A DNA stretch of 64,000 nt, taken from positions 1-64,000 of the forward strand of contig CAZSAP010000001.1 in the NCBI GenBank assembly GCA_964604705.1, written 5' to 3'. A model generated the notes under the pieces. It did not search any database. It was given only the letters and a program-made list of their open reading frames with translations, and was not told where the DNA came from. This DNA is from JAAXVQ01 sp964604705. GTDB taxonomy: Bacteria > Oederibacteriota > JAAXVQ01. Below, piece by piece: positions 48,155-57,477 of the stretch. Positions within the stretch are counted from its first letter, which is position 1, and each line of letters begins with the position of its first letter. Made by a program: the position numbers and the translations under genes.

Positions 48155-51100
48155 TTAGAATGTGGCCGTCAATCCCAGGGTTAAGCTGAGCGCGTAATAA
48201 TCTTTATCAGCCAAAGTGTGATTGTAGTACCACTGATTGGTAATCTTTAAATTGCCCAAGACGTTTTTCCAAAGCGAATAATCGAATGATGTTTCGTTGG
48301 TGTAGGTATCGGTGGTCAACTCTTGCCCTGTAAGTCCTTGCTGGGTATTGCGTACCAGTTCGGCATTAAACGAGTTGCTCATGCGCAGAGCTTGCTCCAA
48401 ACGCAACTGCACGCCCATGAACGGCCAGAAATTAGGAAGACGAATGGGTTGGAGCATATGCAGGTTGTACGCCAAGGTCCCCCCGCCGGTGTATTTGTTT
48501 TGGAACGTAATGACATCGAGGTTGTTCCCGTTTTGGTTCTTGTCGTTGGTGTAGCCTGCCGTCAAACTGGCGTTGAAATCGCTGCTGAACCTAAACGGCA
48601 GCGTTAAGGTGGACGCGTGCGATGTCTGGCGTGTGGATTCTATGTTGTTGGTATCAAAACTGCGATTGAGACGGTACTGATAATCCAAGCTAAATGATTG
48701 CAAAGCAATAAGCTCCTGCAACCATGGGATGCGGTTCCACATGAGATTGGATCCCAAGGAAAGGGTTTTGGAGGTGGTGTAGTTGTTCAGGTTCATTTTG
48801 CGCGACCAACTGTAAGTATATTGGGGCGAAAGTGAAAGATCTTGCCAAAAATAAATACTGGTGTTGGCTGTGTCCGTATAGGTTCGAGCATTGATATAAG
48901 CGCTGTTAAACGCAGTGTTGGTATTGGAATCTTCAAACGTCATGGGGTCAATCCACCATAACGTACTGTTGTCCAAACGCCCGATTGGATCTTTTTCTTC
49001 ATCAGGATTGTGTTGGAAGGTGGCGGAAACCGTGTAGTTGCGTCCAACGTTAAGCTTTGGGAATTGCGACCAACCGAACAAGTCACCGGGAGCAATCCCG
49101 GCGCGTAGGTTGAGCGAACCATTGGGAATGGCAAAGGTGTCATTTACATAGTCGCGATTATGCGTCATGGTGTAAGAGGCGCTGGGAGTGAGGGCCGGAA
49201 TGCGTAATAAATTAACATCCAGTTTGGCCGTACGGTCGTAGCGTGCCATGCGGTAGGTGTCGGAATAATAATTTTTGACCGTTGGATCGTATTTGGGGTT
49301 CAAGGCGGCGTAAAAACGGTACAGGTTCAGGTTGCCGCGTTCACTGGTTTGATTGTATGAAAAACTGGGGGTGAAGCTTAAAAAATCAATGGGTTGATAA
49401 TTGCCGTTGTAGGAGTAGCGCTCTTCACGAGAGAACAATTCGCGGTTGTAAATATCGGAGCGCTTTAAGATGCCTTTGTACATGCTTGTAGTGGTATCGC
49501 TGAGGGCGTCGATGTAGTCGCGATCAAATTGCGTCAAGGTGTCGCGATAGGTTAGGTTGCCGGTGACGGTCGAAGATCCTAAAGGAATGCTCCAAATTTT
49601 GGTAGGCAGTGTATAGGAAAGTGACGGATTGAGCATGGTGGTGCGTTCTTCATTGTTGATATTGAATTTTTGATCGATATACTCGGTGATTTTACGCGCT
49701 TGCGAGGCTTTCAAAGAAACATCCATACCCGTCAATTGGGTGTAGCCAATCTCGCCGGTCATGGTTTCGGTTGAAATATCCGGTGTGGCGAAATTGTTTG
49801 AGTAGCTTGGGTCTTTTCTGTTTTGTTTCTCGGTAAAGGTTTCGGTTCGGTTCCAACCGGCTTTCACTGGCAAATAATTGAGCTTGGTAATGGAGGCGTT
49901 TACGGTTGAAAGATTGGTGTGTTGCTTGCCCGACGGTGATTCGTCAATGGAGAGAAAATCCGAGTCCACATTTCGGTTATCGGTTCCCAGGGTTAAGAAG
50001 TCAGAGATTTTGGTGTTGGATGTGACACGAAAAGCCTTGCCCAGTCGTTCCTGGCCATCGGTTACACGCAAATTGTTGATCCAGAGGACTTCATCGCGTC
50101 CAAAGGTGTTGGGATTCATGATACCCAGGGAGACTTGTCGAATCTGATTAAGGCTGGGAATGACGTTGGTTTGAAAGTGCTCAATACGGTTGTGGTTAGA
50201 ACCATCCAGAGGGATGCGTACGGTGTACCAGGTTCCAACAGGGATGGCGTCCAAGGAGACATTGTATTGATAATAGTTGTTGGCATCAATGCCGAGACGA
50301 ATAAACAGACTTTCACCATTTTGTGTAATATTCTTTTTAAACACATCCACGCACATGTATTTATAGTTGGTGTAGCTGTACCCAGTGCCTGTGGTTAATA
50401 TACGCGTGATGTAATACGCGGCCTCGGTGTTGGACCCGTTGACAATCACATCCTGATTATTCAGATTGTACTGCATGCTCAAGGAACGTTCGTTCCTTAG
50501 TTCTTGGTCGGCGTTGTTTTTGTCGTACTGAAAGAAATTGGTATTGGGTTGATAGGTACTGTCGGTCACCAAACTAACTGTGGTGACATTGAATTTTTTA
50601 GGATCTGGTTCCAACACGGTGTTCCCCACAGGATCGGAAAAATTAGTGGCCACTTGCGGGATCCACTTGTTTCCTGTTAGTTGGACACTTTCAAAGCGTA
50701 TGTACCCTTGGCTCGGAGCTGCCGACGTCCCGGAGGTCCACATGCGTACATGTTTCACAAAACTCAAAAATTGCGGGCTTTGAAATTGGTCCGTGGGCAA
50801 GGTATCTCCCAAACGTTTAGGCGAATTGGTCAAAGGGATTTTGATGTAATTCCAACCCGGCGTCAGCGTACAGTCATATTCATAGTAGCTTTGGGCCGTG
50901 TCCAGATGATCGTTTTTATCCAAATCTTCCGTATTTGGGATGGTGCTGCTCTTCTTGGGCCCCCAATAGTTTTCAGGGAAATCAGTCGGACAATTGCCGT
51001 TGGGGCCCAAAGGATCGGTTTTAATAATGGCTTCACCACGTTCGTTGTAAGAATCAAAATAATTGGTAATGTTGGTATCGTCGCCGGGCTTTAGAATTAA

Positions 51101-54100
51101 TCGATCACCCGCGAAATTCAGTCGACTATTGGCATTGGAGTCTTCACTGATTACCCCAAGGTCAAAATGCAAAGTTACCGGCTGGGCGGAATTGACCGTT
51201 TCAGAAAAAACCGTGATCTCAAGGTAGCGATAGTCATGCAAATTGGAACCGGAGGTGGAAATAGGATAAACAAAGCCGTCCCACACTGCAGAGGAAAAAT
51301 TGGTGTAATCCCATTGAAGCATGTTTTTCTTATCGTTGGCATTGAGCGGAACGCGTGGTAGCTCAGTAACCCCATGTTGAGTGATGTAGCGCCTATCATT
51401 CGGTGCGGGAAATTGTACAGGCAGACTGCTGGGAAACCAAGAGTTGTTGTCCATAGGCAGCGAGAGTACGTTGTCCGAACCTTCCATGTTGTCCACCATG
51501 GCCACGGCATCTTCCCCTGAGCGTCGATACGTGTTGGTTTTAAAGGAACTAAAGGCACCTTCGGCTGTGGCATCCAAGGAAATCGGTATTTTCATAGGCC
51601 CGAAAAGTGGTGTAAACATGTTTTGGAAATCATCGGGATTGAGCGACAGTTTGGTATCGCCATCGATGAGTGAAAGCGATGTGGGTGTGGAACGAATATC
51701 CGGGATGTCTTGCGGCGCTTGACTGGCGCTGTACAAGTAGGTTGAACCGAAGGAAAATTTGCTGGGAATAATATCATATTCCGCACGGGCACCAAACAAA
51801 TTGGACTGGAACTTGCCGCCGAACGGAAGGTATTCGTACGAGACGGTGATCTCGGTGCTGGACGAAATCGTCTCGGGATTCATGAACGTAATAAACCCTG
51901 TATCGTAGTCAATGTAGTAATCCGTGTCGCGCCGGAGTTTAACCCCGTCCTTTTTGATCACTTCTGAGTTTTTAATCACGTTCCAGTGCCCGAGTTGGAA
52001 GGTGGTGATTTGATTGCGGAACTGGATATGCAGTCGATATTGATTGCCGTCGTTGAGCGTGGAGGTACCGAGACGCCCGTTGTGCAAGGCGCTGTAGGCA
52101 TCAATCCGATCATTGGCATAATTGTTGGACGAGAGCGGTGCTGGCGAATCACCGGCCGCCGATGAGCCCTGGAAAGGATAGAGCATTTTAAAGCGGATTT
52201 GTCCGAAGTTGGGATCTATCGTGTATTGCTTCTCGGATTCAGCTGGGTTGGAGGGTTGGGAAATAGGCACCTCTTCCCCGCTCATTTTGAACACTTTAAT
52301 GACAAAATCAGGGTCGGTTTGGGGATTGACGATGTTTTGAAAGCCTAGCGAGTAGCGGTTCATAAGCATCATGCGGTAGGAATTGGCGCCGTTGGTGGTG
52401 TTGTAATCCTGGAGCAAGTGAGCGGCGTTGCTGGTCTTGCCGTCGGCCGGAACCAGAAAGCCCGCGGGCGAGACATCAAATTTACCGTCGGGGGTATACC
52501 CTACCGTGCGTGAATTGCCATTGGCATCGATATAGACATAGGCAACAGCGATGGTCTGCGTGTAGGAAACGGCGTTGTTGAAGGTGATGATGCCGCGTTC
52601 GTAGTCTACGTTGTAATCAATACCCGGCGATTTTAAATTCAAAGCTAAAATACGATCGTTGTTGTTGGCGTCTTTTAGCGTCACACGAACGGTGTCGCTG
52701 GTGGTCATGTTGTCGTTTATGTAGAGCTTGATGGTGCCGGGAACCAAACCGTGATTGGGTGATGATTTGTCATAAACGGTAGCGGGCAAGTCAGGGTGGT
52801 TGACCTGGGTGGAATCCAGTGTGATGTAATAATATTTAAACGCGTCAAAAGTCAAATCGTTAATATCCAACGTACGGGCCGAGGCATTGCCTTTAAACTT
52901 TTCCGTAACCGTAATGCCTTTGGTCTGCGCGCCAATGGCGGTAAAGCGGAATCGGTCAAGTCCGACTTTCAGCTTGGCACCGAAGAGATCTTTGTTATAA
53001 CCGGCAAACTCGGTACGAGGCAAATCCAGCTTTATGTCACCGAAGGCGGCTTCCTGCACCACTTCGTCGGGATCACCTGCATAAATAATCGAGATTTTGC
53101 GCTGATCCTCGGTACGGTCATCGTAGTCCACATCCACCGTGATTTTTTTTCCGACTTTTCCCTGCAACTTGACTTGGAGTTCCTGCGTTAGGTTAAAGCC
53201 CTTTTTCAGGGTGGAACCGGTTGAGAGATTTCGTTCCGTTGATCCACCGACACTGGTGTTTAAAGGTATGACTTGCGTGTAGCCAATATCGATTTTCTTG
53301 CGTCCGGCGATGGATAAAGACGATTCGGGAGGCAAGCCGGGAATGGATGTGGATAAAATGCCCGAGGCTGGAATTTCAATCGGTGGTTTCGGTGCAGCGC
53401 TAATGGAGGATGACGATAAGCTTTCGAAACCGCGTTCATCGACCGCTCGAATGACATAGGTGTATTGCCGCCCTAAAATAGGTTTGGATTTGCTGTTGCT
53501 CTCAGAGTCCAAATATTCGGTTCCCTTAACCAGTTGTTTGTTGATCGGACCTTCCAGTGTGTCTGTGGAGAGCCCTCGGTAAATGTTATAGCCTGCCAAA
53601 GGGTAACTTCCGCTACGCGAAGCATTCCAGCGGAGCTCAATGGTATCGTCGCTTTTTCCAGTTCCTGTTACCTGGAGTGGTGTGGACGATGGAATATGGG
53701 GTACGGCGGAAACTTGCGCTGTCGGCGGGGAAAGGGTTCCCTGGGTGTCTTGAGCATAGACGGTATAGTAGTATTCCAAGCCATTCACTAAAGGTGTTTG
53801 CGGCGTACCTACATCCACAAAGGTTTCTTTGGGAGTCGGTGTGGTTGAAAGCGGCGAGCCTTTTTCGCCGGCGAGCATGGATCGATAGACGATGTAGCCG
53901 CCCAGTCCTTGTTCCCCAACCGAGAATGGTTTGATCCAGGAGAGCGTGACTTTTGAATCCTCGCCAAAGGCTTCAAGATTGGTGGGGGGCGAAAGTTCGC
54001 AATTGTTTACCACATTTAAAATAGCCGACATAGGTGAAGAGTTTCCGTCGGCATCTACGGCGATGACAGCATAGTAGTAAAGGGTATACGGCTGTGGCGG

Positions 54101-54583
54101 ATATTGGCAGGTCTGGGCTGAGTCTAAGAAAAATTCTTCTTTAATCGGTTCGCGGTTTATTGGTGCATGCCAGGTTTGGTTTTTTTTAATAGGTGTGAGA
54201 AGTTCATTTTCCTTTTCTGAACGGAAGATTTGATACGTGACCGGTGAAGCCGGTGCAGGTTGAAGCGGTTCCCAAGCAATAAGTATTTTGTCTTTGGCAG
54301 TTTGGGCTACCAACCCTCTGGGAGTTGGCAAAGATATACTGGTTTTGGATTTGACTTCCGGGGTGCCAAGTTCTTCGGTTTGAACCGCTTCCATGGTTTC
54401 GGTGTTATCAAAAGCAGTAGAGGTTAATGAATTCCCTTCTATGGTTGGTGCAGTTTCAATAGAGTCTGTGAATGATTCGACGGGAGTAGCTGCTTGGACA
54501 GCTGTGGTGATCAGTCCCAAACTGAGAACGGCCATGTACAACAGATGCTTTTTCAAAACCGGCTGAAACCCCCACATGCCCAT
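48155..54583 (-). CDS. SprA-like giant outer-membrane protein with N-terminal FN3 domains
   Basis: About 2,142 residues from ATG 54583, 35 bases downstream of a -10 element; an in-frame reading to 54808 would cross the promoter. Order: signal peptide (about 8-33), three FN3 domains (about 85-400), then the SprA-type part beginning around residue 415 (GRKKIDIGYTQVI, KIYVDVDYDD-like ITVDVDYDDRTEDQRKISI, EVVQEAAFGDIKLDLP, AIGAQTKGI), further SprA-N-like repeats and MVDNMEGSD, which matches the DDFEG motif. The last 600 residues look like many amphipathic strands ending in LTATF, as expected of a huge barrel. SprA is the type IX secretion pore in Bacteroidota. PorV- or PorK/L/M/N-like partners are not in the window. 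Confidence 0.8.
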   Translation of the reverse strand: MGMWGFQPVLKKHLLYMAVLSLGLITTAVQAATPVESFTDSIETAPTIEGNSLTSTAFDNTETMEAVQTEELGTPEVKSKTSISLPTPRGLVAQTAKDKILIAWEPLQPAPASPVTYQIFRSEKENELLTPIKKNQTWHAPINREPIKEEFFLDSAQTCQYPPQPYTLYYYAVIAVDADGNSSPMSAILNVVNNCELSPPTNLEAFGEDSKVTLSWIKPFSVGEQGLGGYIVYRSMLAGEKGSPLSTTPTPKETFVDVGTPQTPLVNGLEYYYTVYAQDTQGTLSPPTAQVSAVPHIPSSTPLQVTGTGKSDDTIELRWNASRSGSYPLAGYNIYRGLSTDTLEGPINKQLVKGTEYLDSESNSKSKPILGRQYTYVIRAVDERGFESLSSSSISAAPKPPIEIPASGILSTSIPGLPPESSLSIAGRKKIDIGYTQVIPLNTSVGGSTERNLSTGSTLKKGFNLTQELQVKLQGKVGKKITVDVDYDDRTEDQRKISIIYAGDPDEVVQEAAFGDIKLDLPRTEFAGYNKDLFGAKLKVGLDRFRFTAIGAQTKGITVTEKFKGNASARTLDINDLTFDAFKYYYITLDSTQVNHPDLPATVYDKSSPNHGLVPGTIKLYINDNMTTSDTVRVTLKDANNNDRILALNLKSPGIDYNVDYERGIITFNNAVSYTQTIAVAYVYIDANGNSRTVGYTPDGKFDVSPAGFLVPADGKTSNAAHLLQDYNTTNGANSYRMMLMNRYSLGFQNIVNPQTDPDFVIKVFKMSGEEVPISQPSNPAESEKQYTIDPNFGQIRFKMLYPFQGSSAAGDSPAPLSSNNYANDRIDAYSALHNGRLGTSTLNDGNQYRLHIQFRNQITTFQLGHWNVIKNSEVIKKDGVKLRRDTDYYIDYDTGFITFMNPETISSSTEITVSYEYLPFGGKFQSNLFGARAEYDIIPSKFSFGSTYLYSASQAPQDIPDIRSTPTSLSLIDGDTKLSLNPDDFQNMFTPLFGPMKIPISLDATAEGAFSSFKTNTYRRSGEDAVAMVDNMEGSDNVLSLPMDNNSWFPSSLPVQFPAPNDRRYITQHGVTELPRVPLNANDKKNMLQWDYTNFSSAVWDGFVYPISTSGSNLHDYRYLEITVFSETVNSAQPVTLHFDLGVISEDSNANSRLNFAGDRLILKPGDDTNITNYFDSYNERGEAIIKTDPLGPNGNCPTDFPENYWGPKKSSTIPNTEDLDKNDHLDTAQSYYEYDCTLTPGWNYIKIPLTNSPKRLGDTLPTDQFQSPQFLSFVKHVRMWTSGTSAAPSQGYIRFESVQLTGNKWIPQVATNFSDPVGNTVLEPDPKKFNVTTVSLVTDSTYQPNTNFFQYDKNNADQELRNERSLSMQYNLNNQDVIVNGSNTEAAYYITRILTTGTGYSYTNYKYMCVDVFKKNITQNGESLFIRLGIDANNYYQYNVSLDAIPVGTWYTVRIPLDGSNHNRIEHFQTNVIPSLNQIRQVSLGIMNPNTFGRDEVLWINNLRVTDGQERLGKAFRVTSNTKISDFLTLGTDNRNVDSDFLSIDESPSGKQHTNLSTVNASITKLNYLPVKAGWNRTETFTEKQNRKDPSYSNNFATPDISTETMTGEIGYTQLTGMDVSLKASQARKITEYIDQKFNINNEERTTMLNPSLSYTLPTKIWSIPLGSSTVTGNLTYRDTLTQFDRDYIDALSDTTTSMYKGILKRSDIYNRELFSREERYSYNGNYQPIDFLSFTPSFSYNQTSERGNLNLYRFYAALNPKYDPTVKNYYSDTYRMARYDRTAKLDVNLLRIPALTPSASYTMTHNRDYVNDTFAIPNGSLNLRAGIAPGDLFGWSQFPKLNVGRNYTVSATFQHNPDEEKDPIGRLDNSTLWWIDPMTFEDSNTNTAFNSAYINARTYTDTANTSIYFWQDLSLSPQYTYSWSRKMNLNNYTTSKTLSLGSNLMWNRIPWLQELIALQSFSLDYQYRLNRSFDTNNIESTRQTSHASTLTLPFRFSSDFNASLTAGYTNDKNQNGNNLDVITFQNKYTGGGTLAYNLHMLQPIRLPNFWPFMGVQLRLEQALRMSNSFNAELVRNTQQGLTGQELTTDTYTNETSFDYSLWKNVLGNLKITNQWYYNHTLADKDYYALSLTLGLTATF

Positions 54584-54617
54584 GTGTCTAGGCACAATAT
54601 GTAGAAAAAGACTTCCT

Positions 54618-54646
54618 ATTATCCCAGGAGTGCAGCAAGCGTGCAA
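54618..54646 (-). promoter_or_regulatory. Promoter of the SprA-like operon
   Basis: Minus-strand TTGCAC (54646-54641), 17 bases, GATAAT (54623-54618), some 35 bases before the ATG at 54583. It faces away from the promoter at 54711-54739. Confidence 0.6.
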
Positions 54647-54710
54647 GAAATTATTGTATTCAGCATGAAAATACCTAAAGCTTGAAATGTCATGGGGAAA
54701 AAAGGCATTC

Positions 54711-54739
54711 TTGACATAATGCGTCATCCCTTCTAGAAT
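54711..54739 (+). promoter_or_regulatory. Promoter of the GT39-lptF-lptG operon
   Basis: A consensus TTGACA (54711-54716), 17-base spacer and TAGAAT (54734-54739), about 50 bases before the TTG start at 54788. Confidence 0.8.
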
Positions 54740-54787
54740 ACCTACTTTATTGTAGGGTTTTGGCATACGTATTTGAAGGAGCGCATC

Positions 54788-56320
54788 TTGGATAAGCAAC
54801 ATAAGCAATTTTGGACAGTGTTGGGACTACTCACGGTGTTTCGTCTTTTCATTATTGGACAATTTGAGCTCTCGCCGGATGAAGCCTATTATTGGACCTG
54901 GTCACGCCATTTGGATTGGGCCTATTACGATCAAGGACCAATGTTGGCCTTGGTCATTCGTTTTTTTACCTGGATCACCCATTCATCCACCGAGTGGAGT
55001 GTGCGCTTGGGGGCCGTTGTGCTTTCCTTTTTCTCATCGTGGATGTTCTTTGATTTGATTCGTCGCATGTTCAAAAGCACGGAAGCTGCCTGGCTCGCCT
55101 TTATAGCGATGCAAGCCTCGCTTCTCTTCTCCGCTGGGTCTATCCTCATGATGCACGATACCATCATGGTCTGCTTTTGGACCGCTTCCCTGCTCATGTT
55201 TTATCGGGCCTTTTTTGAAGAATGGCTTCCGGGACTCTACCTAGGGGCACTGGCGATGGGGCTTGGTGCACTAAGCAAGTATTCGATGGCTTTGTTTGCA
55301 CCCTGTCTGTTGATCTTTTTGTTGGTATCTCCCGAACATCGCAGCTGGCTAAAAAGACCGCATTTGTACTTTGCGGGATTGATTACCTTGCTTTGCATAT
55401 CACCTCTGTTGATTTGGAATGCCACCCACGGAAGCGCGACCTTTGGACATATTGCAGGCTTGGGGGGGGCTAAAAAACAATTTGCGCTCTCATTTAAGAC
55501 CGTAGGTGAATTTGTCGGCGGCCAGTTAGGCGTTTTGACTCCCATTTTAGGTGCGCTTGCTTTGGCGGCTCCGGTATGGGCGTGGCGCCGTTGGCGCCAA
55601 GGGGGCGAACATGCTGCGCGTAAGCTCTTTTTAGCTGCTTTTTCTGCACCGGTATTGGTGTTTTTCTTTCTGATTTCATTCAACACGTCTGTCTATGCCA
55701 ATTGGCCTGCCCCGGCCTATGTGGCCGCCTGGGGTTTGGTAGGAGCTTGGATGGCTGAGGTTTCGCCCACCACGACGCTGCGGAAATGGTTTAAAATGGC
55801 ATGGATTTTGGGTGCCTGTCTTACACTCTTGGTACATCTTGAAGTCGCCTTTGGCGTGCTTCCGCTTACTGGAAAAGCCGCTGCTTCGGTAGACCGTATT
55901 CGCGGCTGGAAAGCCATGGGTGAAGAAGCTGGCAAACGTTGGGAGCAGGTAAAGTCATCTGCCGCCGGTCCATTCTTTTTGGCGGCTCGGCGCTATCAGG
56001 TCGCAGCCGAGCTTTCGTTTTATATGCCGGGTCAACCTGAAGTGGAACTTATACCCAAAGAGCCCTTGGCCACCAATCAGTATCGCTTTTGGAATCATGC
56101 GGATGAAAAACGCGGCCAGAATGCCTTGTATGTATGTGAAGACGGTTGGGAAATTGATCACCTGCGTTCCAAGTTTTCACGTATCCAGAACCTTCCGCCG
56201 TTTGAAGTTCTTTTTCGGACCCGACGAATACGTGAGATTTTGTTCTTTCAGGTAGACTCGTTTTCTCCGGAAGCCGAATCGGGATATGCCTGGCAAGGTC
56301 AACAGGAGTACGGAATATGA
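54788..56320 (+). CDS. GT39-type membrane glycosyltransferase (ArnT/PMT-like)
   Basis: A protein of about 510 residues with 10 or more membrane segments and the GT39 (PMT_2) opening LSPDEAYYWTWSRHLDWAYYDQGP, with the acidic catalytic residue in the SPDEAYY loop. Family members move sugars from polyprenyl phosphate to lipid A, proteins or cell-wall glycans. The starting TTG at 54788 has AAGGAG six bases before and overlaps no other gene. Translation is coupled to lptF by ATGA. With the LPS-export permeases downstream, a lipid A or core modification role is a reasonable guess. Confidence 0.82.
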   Translation: MDKQHKQFWTVLGLLTVFRLFIIGQFELSPDEAYYWTWSRHLDWAYYDQGPMLALVIRFFTWITHSSTEWSVRLGAVVLSFFSSWMFFDLIRRMFKSTEAAWLAFIAMQASLLFSAGSILMMHDTIMVCFWTASLLMFYRAFFEEWLPGLYLGALAMGLGALSKYSMALFAPCLLIFLLVSPEHRSWLKRPHLYFAGLITLLCISPLLIWNATHGSATFGHIAGLGGAKKQFALSFKTVGEFVGGQLGVLTPILGALALAAPVWAWRRWRQGGEHAARKLFLAAFSAPVLVFFFLISFNTSVYANWPAPAYVAAWGLVGAWMAEVSPTTTLRKWFKMAWILGACLTLLVHLEVAFGVLPLTGKAAASVDRIRGWKAMGEEAGKRWEQVKSSAAGPFFLAARRYQVAAELSFYMPGQPEVELIPKEPLATNQYRFWNHADEKRGQNALYVCEDGWEIDHLRSKFSRIQNLPPFEVLFRTRRIREILFFQVDSFSPEAESGYAWQGQQEYGI

Positions 56321-57477
56321 AAACCTTACAGAAGTACATTCTGAAGGAATTGCTCTTCCCGTTTATCATGGGGATTGGAATCTTTACGTTTATCCTGATC
56401 ATGGATAAAATCTTTGCTTTGGCGGATTTGATTGTTAAATACGGTGTACCGGCTCTTACCGTGATTAAGCTCATGATGTACATTTTACCGGCTACGTTTG
56501 CCATTACCATCCCTATGGGTTGTCTGGTGGCGGTTATCGTTGCTTTTTCACGTTTGAAATCCGATAATGAATTAACGGCGATGAAAGCTTCAGGTGTTTC
56601 GATTGTTCCACTCACAGTGATTGCCTTGCTTTTCGGATTTGGGCTAACGGCCACCATGGTCTGGTTTAACAACAAAGTCCTCCCTTCTTCCAACTATGCC
56701 TATAAATCCCTGTATTACAATGTGGTGAGTAAACGCGCAGCCATCGTGATTAAAGAACAAGTGTTTGTGAATGATTTTGATGGCTATATTTTTCGCGTAG
56801 GAGAAACCAATCCGCTGAGCAACGAACTCAAAGACATTATGGTTTTTTCGCTGGGGCATAAAGAAGATGACCCGCTGCGTACGATCGTCGCCAAACGGGG
56901 ACGCTTGATTACCGATGACAAAAGCCGGCGGGTTATGCTTAAACTTGAAGAAGGGTTTATGCAGATGACCCAACTGAAGGATCCGCTCGCCTTTGCGCGG
57001 CTGGAGTTTGATACCAACCTGTTGGATTTGGACATTAACAACGCCTTGAGCAATCAAACTCCGGAAAATTTAAAAAGCGCACGTGAAATGTCCATGAGTG
57101 AGATTCAAACTGAAATCAAAAGTGGACGCACCACCGGTGAAGATCTGAATCTTTTGTTCGTGGAATACCATAAAAAGATCTCGATTCCTGCGGCGTGCTT
57201 GGCCTTTGTTCTTATCGGTGTTCCGCTGGGGGTGTTGTCTCCCCGTTCCGGGAAATATCTAGCCTACTTTGTCGGTGTGCTCTTGATCTTTTTGTACTAC
57301 ATTCTGTTGTCTTTGGGTGAAACCTTTGGAACCCAAGGGAAGATTCCACCGTTTCTTTCCATGTGGTTGCCCAACATTGTCTTAATTGCCTTTGGATTGT
57401 ACGGCATGATGTGGGTCATTCAGGAACGGCCGCCTTTCTGGGGTTGGCGAAAACGAGTAAAGGCGAAAAACGCATGA
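56317..57477 (+). CDS. lptF: LptF/LptG-family LPS export permease (first copy, LptF-like)
   Basis: A 386-residue permease: two membrane segments at the N-terminus, a large periplasmic jellyroll-like domain (about 120-270) and four more membrane segments at the end. The start MKTLQKYILKELLFPFIMG is the family pattern. With LptG and LptB it extracts LPS from the inner membrane and passes it to LptC-A-D. LptF and LptG are hard to tell apart by eye; the order suggests this is LptF. Its ATG overlaps the previous stop by four bases. Confidence 0.87.
   Translation: MKTLQKYILKELLFPFIMGIGIFTFILIMDKIFALADLIVKYGVPALTVIKLMMYILPATFAITIPMGCLVAVIVAFSRLKSDNELTAMKASGVSIVPLTVIALLFGFGLTATMVWFNNKVLPSSNYAYKSLYYNVVSKRAAIVIKEQVFVNDFDGYIFRVGETNPLSNELKDIMVFSLGHKEDDPLRTIVAKRGRLITDDKSRRVMLKLEEGFMQMTQLKDPLAFARLEFDTNLLDLDINNALSNQTPENLKSAREMSMSEIQTEIKSGRTTGEDLNLLFVEYHKKISIPAACLAFVLIGVPLGVLSPRSGKYLAYFVGVLLIFLYYILLSLGETFGTQGKIPPFLSMWLPNIVLIAFGLYGMMWVIQERPPFWGWRKRVKAKNA

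Noticed and set aside
54584..54808. N-terminal extension of the SprA-like protein
   Set aside because: It crosses the probable promoter and places the signal peptide about 100 residues in; ATG 54583 fits an exported protein.
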